Part shown: positions 26,107-35,150 of the stretch, in pieces
Numbering within the stretch: position 1 is the first letter of the stretch
Layout: each line of letters starts with the position of its first letter
From: CAWJMD01 sp963843835
GTDB taxonomy: Bacteria; Actinomycetota; Actinomycetes; Actinomycetales; CAWJMD01
Length of the DNA: 64,000 nt
Assembly: GCA_963843835.1 (NCBI GenBank)
Contig: CAWJMD010000003.1
Coordinates: 434,001 to 498,000, forward strand
Direction of reading: 5' to 3'
The notes under the pieces: model-generated
The model's input: the letters and a program-made list of their open reading frames with translations, nothing else
Database searches by the model: none
What the model was told of the DNA's origin: nothing
Translations under genes and position numbers: made by a program

Positions 26107-26143
26107 GGGTCCGGGGGAACGCGACGTGCGCTCCCCCGGACCC
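26107..26143 (+). terminator. Intercistronic stem-loop between pstS and pstC
   Basis: Perfect 12-bp arms (GGGTCCGGGGGA and complement) flank a 13-nt loop in the 95-bp gap after pstS. No T tract follows, so it may act as a partial terminator or as a 3' stabiliser of pstS mRNA rather than a full stop. Confidence 0.65.
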
Positions 26144-26183
26144 GACCTGTACAACTGCACGTGATCCTGAGCAGGAGGCCTGG

Positions 26184-27122
26184 ATGACCGTCACCACGAA
26201 CGACCCGCCGAAGGCCGTCCAGCGGCCCGGTGACCGCATCTTCTCCGGCAGCGCCAAGGGCGCGGGCATCCTCATCCTCATCGTCCTGGCCGGGGTCGCG
26301 GCCTTCCTGGTGACCGAGGCGCTGCCCGCCATCACCGCCCCCGCGGAGCAGATCGACGGGGGCCAGGGGCTCGCGGCCTACATCGCACCGCTGATCTTCG
26401 GCACCCTCGTCGCGGCGACGATCGCCCTCGTCATCGCCACCCCCCTGGCCATCGGCATCGCCCTGTTCATCAGCCACTACGCCCCGCGCAGGCTCGCCCA
26501 GAGCCTGGGCTACCTGATCGACCTGCTCGCCGCGGTGCCCAGCATCGTCTTCGGCCTGTGGGGCGTGGCCGTCCTGGCACCCGCCACCGTCCCCATCACC
26601 CGGTGGCTCGAGCAGAACCTCGGCTTCATCCCCTTCTTCGCCGGCCCCGCCAGCACCACCGGCCGGACCATGCTGGTCGCCGGCATCGTCCTGGCCGTGA
26701 TGATCCTGCCCGTCATCACGGCCGTCTCTCGCGAGGTCTTCCTCCAGACGCCGACGCTGCACGAGGAGGCCGCCCTGGCTCTCGGCGCGACGCGCTGGGA
26801 GATGATCCGCACGGCCGTGCTGCCGTTCGCGCGCTCGGGCATCGTCAGCGGCGCCATGCTCGGCCTGGGGCGGGCCCTCGGCGAGACGATGGCCGTCGCC
26901 ATCGTCCTGTCCGGGTCCGGCGGCATCACGTTCAACCTGATCAGCTCGGGCAACCCCCGCACCATCGCGGCCAACATCGCCCTCGAGTTCCCCGAGTCGA
27001 CCGGGCTCGACGTCAACGCGCTCATCGCCTCGGGCCTGGCGCTGTTCGCGATCACGCTGGTGGTCAACATGGCGGCCCGCTACGTCATCTCCCGGCGCGC
27101 CGAGTTCTCGGGAGCGAACTGA
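26184..27122 (+). CDS. pstC: Phosphate ABC transporter permease PstC
   Basis: A 312-residue inner-membrane subunit with six hydrophobic segments. The EAA-type loop that docks the ATPase reads LHEEAALALGATRWEMIRTA (about residues 193-212), followed by GLGRALGETMAVAIV, the usual PstC signature. AGGAGG precedes the ATG at 26184. It ends TGATG, sharing one base with the pstA start, so translation is coupled. Confidence 0.96.
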   Translation: MTVTTNDPPKAVQRPGDRIFSGSAKGAGILILIVLAGVAAFLVTEALPAITAPAEQIDGGQGLAAYIAPLIFGTLVAATIALVIATPLAIGIALFISHYAPRRLAQSLGYLIDLLAAVPSIVFGLWGVAVLAPATVPITRWLEQNLGFIPFFAGPASTTGRTMLVAGIVLAVMILPVITAVSREVFLQTPTLHEEAALALGATRWEMIRTAVLPFARSGIVSGAMLGLGRALGETMAVAIVLSGSGGITFNLISSGNPRTIAANIALEFPESTGLDVNALIASGLALFAITLVVNMAARYVISRRAEFSGAN

Positions 27123-28204
27123 TGAGCACCTCCACCGAGCCGCGGACGACCAAGGACCTGACCGGCGCCGCCCCCAGCGCGCTGGTCCACCCGACGCTGA
27201 CGCGCCGGGCGTCCTGGTCCGTCCTCGTGGTCTCAGCGGTCCTCGTCGGCGGTCTGCTCGCGGTCGTCGGCTTCAACGTCGCCTTCTTCGCGATCGGGAC
27301 GGCGGTCCTGTACACCGTCGCGATCTATGTCTGGTCGCGTGCGATCGAGGGGCCCCGCAAGGCGACGGACCGCGTCGTCACCGCGGTGGTCACGTCCGCC
27401 TTCCTCCTGGCCCTCGTGCCGCTCGTGTCGGTCGTCCTCACGGTCGTCAACAACGGCATCGCCCGCTTCGACGTGCAGTTCTTCACCTACTCGATGCGCG
27501 GCGTCCTGGGCGAGGGCGGGGGCGCGTACCACGCCATCCTCGGCACGCTCATCATCACCGCGCTCGCGACGCTGATGTCCGTGCCGATCGGCCTGATGGC
27601 CGCGATCTACCTCGTCGAGTACGGCTCGGGCCGCCTGGCGAAGGTCATCACGTTCTTCGTCGACGTGATGACGGGGATACCGTCGATCGTCGCCGGCCTG
27701 TTCGCCTTCGCGCTCTTCCGGATCTTCTTCGGACCGGGGGTTCGCCTCGGGATCGCCGGCGCGGTCGCCCTCACGGTGCTGATGGTGCCCGTCGTCGTCC
27801 GCTCCACCGAGGAGATGCTCAAGCTCGTGCCCAACGAGCTGCGTGAGGCGTCCTACGCCCTCGGGGTGCCGAAGTGGCGCACCGTGGTCAAGGTCGTGCT
27901 CCCGACGTCCCTCGCCGGGATCGCCACCGGCGTCACCCTGGCCATCGCACGGGTGATCGGTGAGACCGCGCCCCTGCTGGTCACGGTGGGCACCGTCACC
28001 GGGACGAACCTCAACCCGTTCGACGGACGGATGGCCGCGCTGCCCGTTTTCGCCTACTACTCCTACGTCTCCCCCGGCGCCCGGCCCGAGTTCTCGCTCG
28101 ACCGGGCCTGGACGGCGGCCCTGACGTTGATCATCATCGTGATGGTGCTCAACCTGGTCGCCCGCGTCATCTCCCGCCTGTTCTCCCCCAAGACCGGCCG
28201 CTGA
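27122..28204 (+). CDS. pstA: Phosphate ABC transporter permease PstA
   Basis: A 360-residue subunit. An N-terminal extension of about 35 residues precedes two extra hydrophobic segments (about 38-75), longer than the classical 280-300-residue PstA, as is common in actinobacteria. The core permease has VEYGSGRLAKVITFFVDVM followed by TGIPSIVAGL, the ATPase-docking loop LREASYALGVPKWRTVVKVV, and ARVIGETAPLL. It pairs with PstC in the PstSCAB importer. Confidence 0.95.
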   Translation: MSTSTEPRTTKDLTGAAPSALVHPTLTRRASWSVLVVSAVLVGGLLAVVGFNVAFFAIGTAVLYTVAIYVWSRAIEGPRKATDRVVTAVVTSAFLLALVPLVSVVLTVVNNGIARFDVQFFTYSMRGVLGEGGGAYHAILGTLIITALATLMSVPIGLMAAIYLVEYGSGRLAKVITFFVDVMTGIPSIVAGLFAFALFRIFFGPGVRLGIAGAVALTVLMVPVVVRSTEEMLKLVPNELREASYALGVPKWRTVVKVVLPTSLAGIATGVTLAIARVIGETAPLLVTVGTVTGTNLNPFDGRMAALPVFAYYSYVSPGARPEFSLDRAWTAALTLIIIVMVLNLVARVISRLFSPKTGR

Positions 28205-28229
28205 CCGGCCGACTGCGAGGTATCCACAC

Positions 28230-29009
28230 GTGGCCAAGCGCATCGACGTCTCCGACCTGAACATCTACTACGGCGCGTTCCGTGCCGTGGAGGACGTCAC
28301 CATGACCATCGAGCCCCGCAGCGTCACCGCGCTGATCGGGCCGTCCGGCTGCGGCAAGTCGACGTTCCTGCGCTCGCTGAACCGCATGCACGAGGTCATC
28401 CCCGGCGCGCGCGTCGAGGGGAAGGTCGTGATGGACGGCCAGGACCTGTACGGGCACGGCGTCGACCCCGTCGGGGTCCGCCGCTCCGTCGGCATGGTCT
28501 TCCAGCGTCCCAACCCCTTCCCGACGATGTCGATCTACGAGAACGTCGCCGCGGGGCTGAAGCTCAACAACAAGCGCATGCCCAAGGGCGACCTGGACGA
28601 CCTGGTCGAGGGCTCGCTGCGGGGCGCGAACCTCTGGAAGGAGGTGAAGGACCGCCTCGCCAAGCCGGGCTCGGGGCTGTCGGGTGGCCAGCAGCAACGT
28701 CTCTGCATCGCCCGCGCGATCGCGGTGAAGCCGCAGGTGCTCCTCATGGACGAGCCCTGCTCGGCGCTCGACCCGATCTCCACCCTCGCGATCGAGGACC
28801 TCATCGGCGAGCTGAAGAACGAGTACACGATCGTCATCGTCACGCACAACATGCAGCAGGCCGCGCGCGTGAGCGACACGACCGGCTTCTTCAACATCGA
28901 TGGCACCGGCAAGCCCGGCAAGCTGATCGAGATGGACGACACCTCGACGATGTTCTCCACCCCGCACCAGAAGGCGACGGAGGACTACATCTCCGGCCGC
29001 TTCGGCTGA
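28230..29009 (+). CDS. pstB: Phosphate ABC transporter ATPase
   Basis: A 259-residue ABC ATPase. Walker A is GPSGCGKST (about residues 37-45), the Q-loop lies in VGMVFQRPNPFPTMSIYENV, the signature is LSGGQQQR, and Walker B is VLLMDEPCSALD followed by the H-loop THNMQQA. GTG 28230 starts MAKRIDVSDLNIYYG, the family start. It powers phosphate import. Directly after its stop, in the same reading frame, lies the SnoaL remnant. Confidence 0.97.
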   Translation: MAKRIDVSDLNIYYGAFRAVEDVTMTIEPRSVTALIGPSGCGKSTFLRSLNRMHEVIPGARVEGKVVMDGQDLYGHGVDPVGVRRSVGMVFQRPNPFPTMSIYENVAAGLKLNNKRMPKGDLDDLVEGSLRGANLWKEVKDRLAKPGSGLSGGQQQRLCIARAIAVKPQVLLMDEPCSALDPISTLAIEDLIGELKNEYTIVIVTHNMQQAARVSDTTGFFNIDGTGKPGKLIEMDDTSTMFSTPHQKATEDYISGRFG

Positions 29010-29291
29010 GTCGATGCGAAGACGACGGACGCCGAGCTGGGGCGCAACAGACAGAACGTCGTGGCGTTCTCCGACCTGATGTTCAACGAGCGCCGTCCGG
29101 CCGAGGCGCTGGAGCGCTACGCGGGCGCTGACTACCGCCAGCACAACCCTGCCACCAGACCTGGCCGCGGCGACCACGACTACGCGGGGATCGACATCTT
29201 CCGCCTGGACGAGGACGGGAAGGTCGTGGAGCACTGGGACGTCCTGCATGTCGTCCCGGAGCACTCCGCCCACGACAACGGGATGTTCTGA
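29010..29291 (+). pseudogene. SnoaL/NTF2-like remnant after pstB
   Basis: The frame running directly on from the pstB stop encodes DAKTTDAELGRNRQNVVAFS, DLMFNERRPAEALERYAGAD, then jumps from QHNPATRPGRG to DHDYAGIDIFRL and ends VVPEHSAHDNGMF. Both ends match SnoaL-like proteins of about 125-140 residues (COG4922 type). The central 40-50 residues that form the pocket are missing, and the N-terminal part has no ATG or GTG until 29061 inside the domain. It is therefore a decayed remnant, or a very short product from GTG 29061. Confidence 0.7.
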
Positions 29292-29322
29292 CCCGAGGTC
29301 CGGACGACGGTCTCCCCGCCGC

Positions 29323-29730
29323 TCAGACGGCGATGGAGAGCTCGGCGAGCAGGCCACGCACCCTGCGGTCGATCTCGTCCCGGATCGGGCGCACGGAGGC
29401 GACCCCCTGGCCGGCCGGGTCGTCGAGCTCCCAGTCGAGGTAGCGCTTCCCCGGGAAGAACGGGCAGGCGTCCCCGCAGCCCATCGTGATGACGACGTCC
29501 GAGGCCCGGACGAGGTCGGTCGTCACCTTCTGGGGCACCTGGTCGGTGATGTCGATACCCCACTCCGCCATCGCCTCGACGACGGCGGGGTTGATGCTGT
29601 CCGCAGGCGCCGAGCCGGCCGAGCGGACGACGACCCGGTCTCCGCCGAGGTGACGGAGCAGGCCCGCCGCCATCTGCGAACGGCCGGCGTTGTGCACGCA
29701 GACGAACAGGACCTCGGGTTCGGCGGTCAT
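29323..29730 (-). CDS. arsC: Arsenate reductase, low-molecular-weight phosphatase type
   Basis: A 135-residue enzyme that reduces arsenate to arsenite. The P-loop CxNxGRS is VCVHNAGRSQMA (about residues 10-21), followed by RSAGSAPAD and the distal cysteine region TMGCGDACPFFPGKR, the thioredoxin/mycothiol-type second cysteines. The ATG at 29730 overlaps the aquaporin stop as ATGA. It belongs to the arsR-aquaporin-arsC operon, with reducing power likely from mycothiol or thioredoxin. Confidence 0.93.
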   Translation of the reverse strand: MTAEPEVLFVCVHNAGRSQMAAGLLRHLGGDRVVVRSAGSAPADSINPAVVEAMAEWGIDITDQVPQKVTTDLVRASDVVITMGCGDACPFFPGKRYLDWELDDPAGQGVASVRPIRDEIDRRVRGLLAELSIAV

Positions 29731-30476
29731 GAGGGCTCCTCGGATCGGGCGGGCACGAGGGCCCTGGGTGCGGCCGGGCGTGGGTGCAGGTACCCCACCG
29801 CGGCGACGGCGAGCGCGGCGCCTGCCACCTGCGCGACGAGGAACGGCGGGACGCCCGCCGGTGCGATACCGGCGAAGGTGTCGCTGAGCATGCGCGCCAC
29901 GGTGACGGCGGGGTTGGCGAACGACGTGGACGAGGTCCACCAGTAGGCGGCACCGATGTAGGCACCGACCAGGGGCGCGGCCAGCGTGGTCGCCCGGCCG
30001 GTGCGGATCAGGGCGCCGATCAGGACCACCAGCCCGAACGTCGCGACGACCTCGGACAACCACAGCGGAGGTGCCGACCGGTCCGTCGAGGCGATGTCGA
30101 CCAGCCCCCCGACGACTTCGGCGTCGGCGAACATCCCCTGCGCCAGGACGGTGCCCAGGCAGCCCCCGACGATCTGGGCGGCGATGGTGCCTCCGACCTC
30201 GACCGGGGTCCAGGCGGACGTCCCGCGGCGCTCCCACCACGCCACGGCGAGCGTGACGACGGGGTTGAGGTGCGCCCCGCTGACCGGCCCGAGCCAGGCG
30301 ATGAGCACGGTCAGCGCGAGGCCCGTCGTGAGGGAGTTCTCCAGCAACTGGAGGCCGACGTCGTCGGGCGAGAGCGTCTGGGCCATGATCCCGGAGCCCA
30401 CGACCGCCGCCACGAGCGTGCCGGTCCCGATCGCCTCGGCCACCAGCCGCCGCACCAGCGGCGCGCCGTCCTGCAC
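29727..30476 (-). CDS. aqpS: Aquaglyceroporin (MIP) of the arsenic operon
   Basis: A 249-residue membrane channel with six hydrophobic segments and both half-helix motifs: SGAHLNPVVT (an NPV variant) and FANPAVT. In ars operons such as that of Sinorhizobium meliloti, AqpS lets arsenite made by ArsC leave the cell. It lies between arsR and arsC, with no arsB or ACR3 pump nearby. GTG 30476 is the chosen start, just after the arsR stop; an extension upstream would overlap arsR heavily. The substrate is inferred from context. Confidence 0.85.
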   Translation of the reverse strand: MQDGAPLVRRLVAEAIGTGTLVAAVVGSGIMAQTLSPDDVGLQLLENSLTTGLALTVLIAWLGPVSGAHLNPVVTLAVAWWERRGTSAWTPVEVGGTIAAQIVGGCLGTVLAQGMFADAEVVGGLVDIASTDRSAPPLWLSEVVATFGLVVLIGALIRTGRATTLAAPLVGAYIGAAYWWTSSTSFANPAVTVARMLSDTFAGIAPAGVPPFLVAQVAGAALAVAAVGYLHPRPAAPRALVPARSEEPS

Positions 30477-30481
30477 CGCGG

Positions 30482-30865
30482 TCAGCAGCTCGACCGGCTG
30501 GTGCCGGTGGAGGGGGTCGGCGACACGGTCAGCACGTCCTGCAGGGCCGAGATGGCATCGGGGTCGACGCGGTACCACGTCCACCGTCCGCGCTTCTCGC
30601 CCTCGACGATGCCGGACTCCGCCAGCGTCTTGAGGTGGTGCGAGATGGTGGGCTGGCTGAGGCCGAGGGGCTCGACGAGGTCGCAGGTGCAGGCCTCGCC
30701 CCCGTCAGCGGCGAGGAGCATCGACAGCAGCCGCAAGCGGGTCGGGTCGGCGAGTGCCTTCAGCCGGGTCGCCAGCCCCTCGGCGTCGGCCTGGGAGAGG
30801 GCGCCGGCATCGAGGGGCGCGCAGCACGGGGCCGGTGTACGCGCAGGGATCACGAGCGAGGTCAT
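30482..30865 (-). CDS. arsR: ArsR-family arsenic-responsive repressor
   Basis: A 127-residue winged-helix repressor. The DNA-reading helix lies in LGLSQPTISHHLKTLAESG and the wing in GEKRGRWTWYRVDP. Possible metal-sensing cysteines are the N-terminal APCCAPL, the ACTCDL motif in the alpha-3 helix (as in the classical ELCVCDL) and a C-terminal cysteine. ATG 30865 is the start. It heads the aquaporin-arsC operon and faces arsI across an AT-rich gap with palindromes. Confidence 0.93.
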   Translation of the reverse strand: MTSLVIPARTPAPCCAPLDAGALSQADAEGLATRLKALADPTRLRLLSMLLAADGGEACTCDLVEPLGLSQPTISHHLKTLAESGIVEGEKRGRWTWYRVDPDAISALQDVLTVSPTPSTGTSRSSC

Positions 30866-30913
30866 GGGTGATGCTCCGGGTCGGACGGCGGGAACTCGGT
30901 CTTGACGGCGAGC

Positions 30914-30960
30914 ATACATCAGTGTTCATCTATACATCGACCACCGTCGATCAATGGTGG
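30914..30960. promoter_or_regulatory. Candidate ArsR operator between arsR and arsI
   Basis: This gap is much richer in A/T than its surroundings. A perfect 6-4-6 palindrome ATCGAC-CACC-GTCGAT lies at 30936-30951, and ATACATC is repeated at 30914 and 30932. A shared divergent promoter-operator region is likely. Confidence 0.5.
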
Positions 30961-30986
30961 ACGACCCACCGCACCGGAGGAACACG

Positions 30987-31409
30987 ATGTCCCGCATCCA
31001 GCTCGCCCTCAACGTCGACGACATCGAGGCCGCGACCCGCTTCTACACCACCCTCTTCGGTACCCCGCCGGCCAAGGAGCGCCCCGGCTACGCCAACTTC
31101 GCGGTGGCGAACCCCCCGCTGAAGCTCGTCCTCATCGAGAACCCCGGCCACGGCGGCTCGCTGAACCACCTGGGGGTCGAGGTCTCCTCCACCGACGAGG
31201 TGCAGGCCGAGAAGCGACGGCTCGCCGGGGAGGGCCTGCGCACGGAGGTCCAGGACAGCGTCGACTGCTGCCACGCGGTTCAGGACAAGGTCTGGGTGAC
31301 CGGACCGGACCGGGACCGGTGGGAGGTCTACACCGTGCTGGCCGACTCGCCCGTGAAGGTCGCCTCCGTCGACGAGGGGCCGCGGGCGCACCAGCCCTGC
31401 TGCGCCTGA
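30987..31409 (+). CDS. cadI: ArsI/CadI-family glyoxalase-fold metalloprotein
   Basis: A 140-residue vicinal-oxygen-chelate protein starting MSRIQLALNVDDIEAATRFY. It carries the family vicinal cysteines in DSVDCCHAVQDKVWV (about residue 95) and a C-terminal CC pair. ArsI members cleave the C-As bond of methylarsenite; CadI is the cadmium-induced M. tuberculosis relative. GGAGG lies before ATG 30987. The divergent arsR makes arsenic control likely. Confidence 0.9.
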   Translation: MSRIQLALNVDDIEAATRFYTTLFGTPPAKERPGYANFAVANPPLKLVLIENPGHGGSLNHLGVEVSSTDEVQAEKRRLAGEGLRTEVQDSVDCCHAVQDKVWVTGPDRDRWEVYTVLADSPVKVASVDEGPRAHQPCCA

Positions 31410-31419
31410 CGCGGCCGGC

Positions 31420-32415
31420 TCAGCCGGCCAGCACCTGCGTCAACAGGTAGAAGGCGGCGGCGACCAGGGCGGCCATCGGGATCGTGAGACCCCACGCCAC
31501 CACGATCTCCCGCACCACACCCCACCGCACGGCTGACCGTCGCTTGGTCGCGCCGACCCCCATCACCGCCGACGTGATCGTCTGGGTGGTGGAGATCGGC
31601 GCCTGGAAGGCGAACGCCGTCGTGTACAGCACGCTCGACGCGACCGTCTCGGCCGAGAAGCCGCGCGGTGGGTCCAGCTCGATGATGCGTCGGCCGAGGG
31701 TCCGCATGATGCGCCAGCCGCCGGCGTAGGTACCGGCGCTGATCGCCAGTGCAGCGGCCAGCTTCACCCACAGCGGGATGCTCGTGCCCTCGTGGTACCC
31801 ACCGGCCACGAGGGCGAGCACGATGACACCCATCGTCTTCTGCGCGTCCTGCAGGCCGTGGCCCAGGGCCATGGCGGCGGCGGACACCGTCTGCGCCATC
31901 TTGAAGCGCCGGTTGGTCCTGCCCGGCACGGAGTTCCTGAAGGTCCACAGGACTCCGGTCATCAGCAGGTAGGCGAGAACGAAGCCCACGACCGGCGAGA
32001 CCAGCATCGGCAGCACGACCTTCAGGCCGATGACGTCCCAGTGGACGGTGGCCGCGGCCGCCACCCCGGCGCCGGCGAGGCCGCCGATCAGCGCGTGCGA
32101 GGACGACGACGGCAGGCCACGCCACCAGGTGAAGAGGTTCCACGTGATCGCTCCCAGAAGCCCTGCGAGGACGATCGTCAGGCCGCTCGGTCCGGCGTCG
32201 GGGGTGATGATCCCGCTCCCGATCGTCTGGGCGACGCCCTCGCCGAGCATCGCGCCGATGAGGTTGAACACCGCCGCCATCGCCAGCGCCACCCTCGGGG
32301 TCAGCGCACCGGTCGAGACCGACGTGGCGATCGCGTTGGCGGCGTCGTGGAACCCGTTCGTGTAGTCGAAGGACAGGGCCACGACGACCACGAGGACCAC
32401 GAGCGCCACCTCCAC
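31420..32415 (-). CDS. pitA: PiT-family low-affinity phosphate transporter
   Basis: A 331-residue carrier with about ten membrane segments. Both PiT signatures are visible: the N-terminal DYTNGFHDAANAIATSVSTG and the repeat in TVSAAAMALGHGLQDAQKTM. PiT imports neutral metal phosphate using the proton gradient, and also arsenate. GTG 32415 lies 4 bp after the DUF47 stop. The DUF47-PiT order is the normal operon. Confidence 0.95.
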   Translation of the reverse strand: MEVALVVLVVVVALSFDYTNGFHDAANAIATSVSTGALTPRVALAMAAVFNLIGAMLGEGVAQTIGSGIITPDAGPSGLTIVLAGLLGAITWNLFTWWRGLPSSSSHALIGGLAGAGVAAAATVHWDVIGLKVVLPMLVSPVVGFVLAYLLMTGVLWTFRNSVPGRTNRRFKMAQTVSAAAMALGHGLQDAQKTMGVIVLALVAGGYHEGTSIPLWVKLAAALAISAGTYAGGWRIMRTLGRRIIELDPPRGFSAETVASSVLYTTAFAFQAPISTTQTITSAVMGVGATKRRSAVRWGVVREIVVAWGLTIPMAALVAAAFYLLTQVLAG

Positions 32416-32419
32416 CGGC

Positions 32420-33041
32420 TCAGGACTCCTTGACGGCGATGGTCTCGACCGTGTGCGGCGACCTTCTCGAACGCGTCGGCGGCGGCCTCCAGCTCCTGCA
32501 CCACCTCGCGCAGCTTCAGCAGCTGGATCGCGTCGGTGATCTCGTCGAACATCTCGCTGAGCAGCCGTCGGTAGGTCCGGTCAGCCTGGTTCTCCAGCCG
32601 GTTGATCTCGACCCAGTAGTCGGCCAGGTCCTTCATGGAACGCAGCATCGGCATGGCGTCGGCGGTCAGCTCGGCCTGACGCTGAAGGACGCTGACCTGG
32701 TCCGCGACGCCCGGCGGCAGCTCCTCCAGCCGGTACAGCACGATCAGGTCGGCCGCCGAGTCCATCAGGTCCATGCAGTCGTCCAGGCCGCTGGCCAGGG
32801 CGTAGATGTCCTGCCGGTCGAAGGGCGTGATGAAGCTGGAGTTGAGGCGGCGCATGATCTGGTGCGTCGCCTCGTCCGCCCGGTGCTCCGCGTCGCGCAG
32901 CAGCTCCGCCGTGCGCTCGCGGCCGGCCCGGTCCTGACCGAGCAGCTCGGCGAGGAGGTTCGCACCCTCCACGAGGGTGCCGGCGAGGGCACCGAAGTCG
33001 TCGAAGAAGGTCTTGTCCTGGGGCGTCAGGCGCAGTCGCAC
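32420..33041 (-). CDS. DUF47 (PhoU-like) partner of PiT, frameshift near 3' end
   Basis: A helical protein of about 206 residues (DUF47/TIGR00153). The core reads EHRADEATHQIMRRLNSSFI, TPFDRQDIYALASGLDDCMD, and later YWVEINRLENQADRTYRRLL. The reading frame breaks near 32457: after AFEKVA the true ending HTVETIAVKES is in another frame. Removing one base restores the stop at 32420-32422, just before pitA. DUF47 proteins modulate PiT transport. GTG 33041 starts MRLRLTPQDKTFF. Confidence 0.87.
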
Positions 33042-33177
33042 GGGTGCTCCGGGGAGTCGCTTCGGGGGCCGGGAGGGCGCCGGACCGCGACAAGGCTAGG
33101 GCAGAGCGAGGCGATCCGAGCAACTCTGTCGCCGCTCCTGCGTCACCAGCGGCCCAGAGAGCTGCCGACCTGCGCTC

Positions 33178-33414
33178 TCACGCCGAGCAGGGACCCAGCC
33201 CGAGCGCCGTGTCGATCTCGTTGGGCGTCAGGACGTCCTCGCTCTCGGAGGCGGCCACGACCACGTCGCCGTACAGGACGATCTCGTCCGCAAGGTCGCC
33301 GTCCTGCGCCCACTCGGACGCGGTGGCCAGGGAGGCGTCACCGACCACAGCAACCCCTTCCTCGGGCGTTGCGCCACGCCCCGATGCGTCCTTCTCAGGT
33401 GGGCCACCAGCCAC
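33178..33414 (-). CDS. Small acidic hypothetical protein
   Basis: A 78-residue ORF from GTG 33414, with composition normal for a soluble protein (acidic, few arginines), unlike most antisense frames in this GC-rich DNA. The core TASEWAQDGDLADEIVLYGD and the ending LTPNEIDTALGLGPC look structured, but I recognise no family. The ribosome site is weak. It lies between the DUF47 gene and the metallophosphoesterase and may be a lone gene. Confidence 0.5.
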   Translation of the reverse strand: MAGGPPEKDASGRGATPEEGVAVVGDASLATASEWAQDGDLADEIVLYGDVVVAASESEDVLTPNEIDTALGLGPCSA

Positions 33415-33496
33415 CTTCCGGACACTACGCCGGAGGGGTGGGCCGCGCGGTGCGAATGACCGAAGTCGAGCAGTCGGATCGTCCGGACGGGCGACC

Positions 33497-35048
33497 TCAG
33501 GGACGGGGAGTCACTGCCGGCTCCGGCGGTGTCGTGCTCGTCGAGGCCCCCTGACCGGCCTGCTGGACCCCATCGCCGGCCACGGGTTCCGGCACGAGCA
33601 CGCGGTCGATCGAGACGGACGAGAGGCCGAGGCCGCCGACGGTCACCTCGTCGTAGGCCACGAGCTGGCCCTCCCGGTCGCCGGAGGAGGCGAAGTAGAG
33701 CAACGTCGCCTCGAGCGGCACCGGCTCGCCCTTCTCGATGCTGTTCAACGCACCGACGCTGATCCCTGCCCCTCCCGTGGACCCCTCCACCATCACGCGG
33801 GTGCCCGACTCGTCCAGCCGCACGACGCGCTTGTGGTAGTGGCCCGCGAGGATCAACGGGACCTTGCCGAACAGGGGGTCGAGCGCGCCCGGGTCGTGGA
33901 TCAGCGCCACGTCGACGTCGTCGCCGGAACGGTTGGTGACCCCGATCAGCGCGGCGAGCTCCTCCGCCGACCCGCGCGCGGCGTCACGGTTGCTCTCGCT
34001 CGCCTTCTCGGGGTCCGAGACGCCCTCCCCGCTGGGGCTGAACCGGGCGTCCCCGATGCCGGCGAAGACGAGGCCAGCGACCTCCTGCGTCGTCGCCGTC
34101 CAGAACGATGCCGTTGGGCTGGGCGGCGACGGCGGCCTGGGTGGCCTGGGAGTCGTGGTTGCCGCGGACGAAGACGTACGGCACGCCGAGCGTGCGGATC
34201 CGGTTCAGCGTCCCCGACTCCGCGTCACTGCCCCACGTGGTGATGTCGCCGGTGTCGACGACCACGTCGACGGAGAACTGGTCGACGAGCTGCTCGGCGA
34301 GGTCGAGTCCCTGCGGGTTGAGGTGGATGTCCGACACGTGCAGGACGGTGGTGACGCCCGCACCCTGGTCGAACACCGGCAGCTCGTCCGTCGCCGTGTA
34401 GAGCGTGGTGACGCTGCGGACCATGTCCGCGACCCCGCTACGGTACGACTCGAGACGGTCGACCACCGCCCTGCCCTCCCCCGCCAGGTACGGCGCGCGC
34501 GACAGCAGACCGGTGAACTTCGGCTGCTCGAGCGCCGCAGGGTCGAACGTGAACGTCGCGACGATGGCGACCACCACCAGTGGAGCGGCGGCGATGGCGG
34601 CCCCCTGGGCGCCGCGTCGCCGGCGCCGGTAGACGACGAAGGTCGAGAGGGCGGCACCCACGATGCTGCAGAAGGCGGAGGCGGCGACAGCCCGGAGCAC
34701 GCCGCCCCGGACGGCGTCCGACGCCGACTCGGCGATGGCCGTCAGCCCGCCCGGAGAGCGCAGGACCTTCTCGGCAGCGGCCGCGTCGACCGACACCACC
34801 GACGCACGGACCCCGAGGGGCCCGGCGTGGGTGTCGAAGGCCACCTCGCCGATCGGCGGCAGGTCGATGACCGCGGGGTGGTCACCCAGGACGGACGTCT
34901 CGATCTCCACCGACAGGGGGCCGACCTGCGCGTGGGTGGCCGGCGCGAGCGCCCAGCCGATGGCTGCGCCGGTGAGGGCCACGAGCACGACGCCGAGGAC
35001 CGACAGGGCCCGTCGGGTCAGCTCTCGGTACCTCGTCTGCGGGGCCAC
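33497..35048 (-). CDS. Membrane metallophosphoesterase, one frameshift
   Basis: About 516 residues after repair. An N-terminal helix (about 14-34) and a second one near residues 165-185 (FVVYRRRRRGAQG lies between segments) anchor the protein. The calcineurin-like domain shows VLHVSDIHLN, DVVVDTGDITTWGS, VRGNHD and, after the break, ILAGHYHKRV. The break is near 34085, between the ORF ending in LDGDDAG and the frame continuing EVAGLVFAGIGDARF; removing one base joins them. Metal-binding residues from both frames complete one active site, so error is more likely than decay. The substrate is unknown. Confidence 0.83.
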
Positions 35049-35150
35049 CTGCTCATCCTCTCCCGACGTGGGGCAGGTGCGGGACACGACCCGCCCGACG
35101 ATTCGGGGCATGGGCCGGGGACCGGCCGTCCCAGGGGTTGTCGACGTGGG

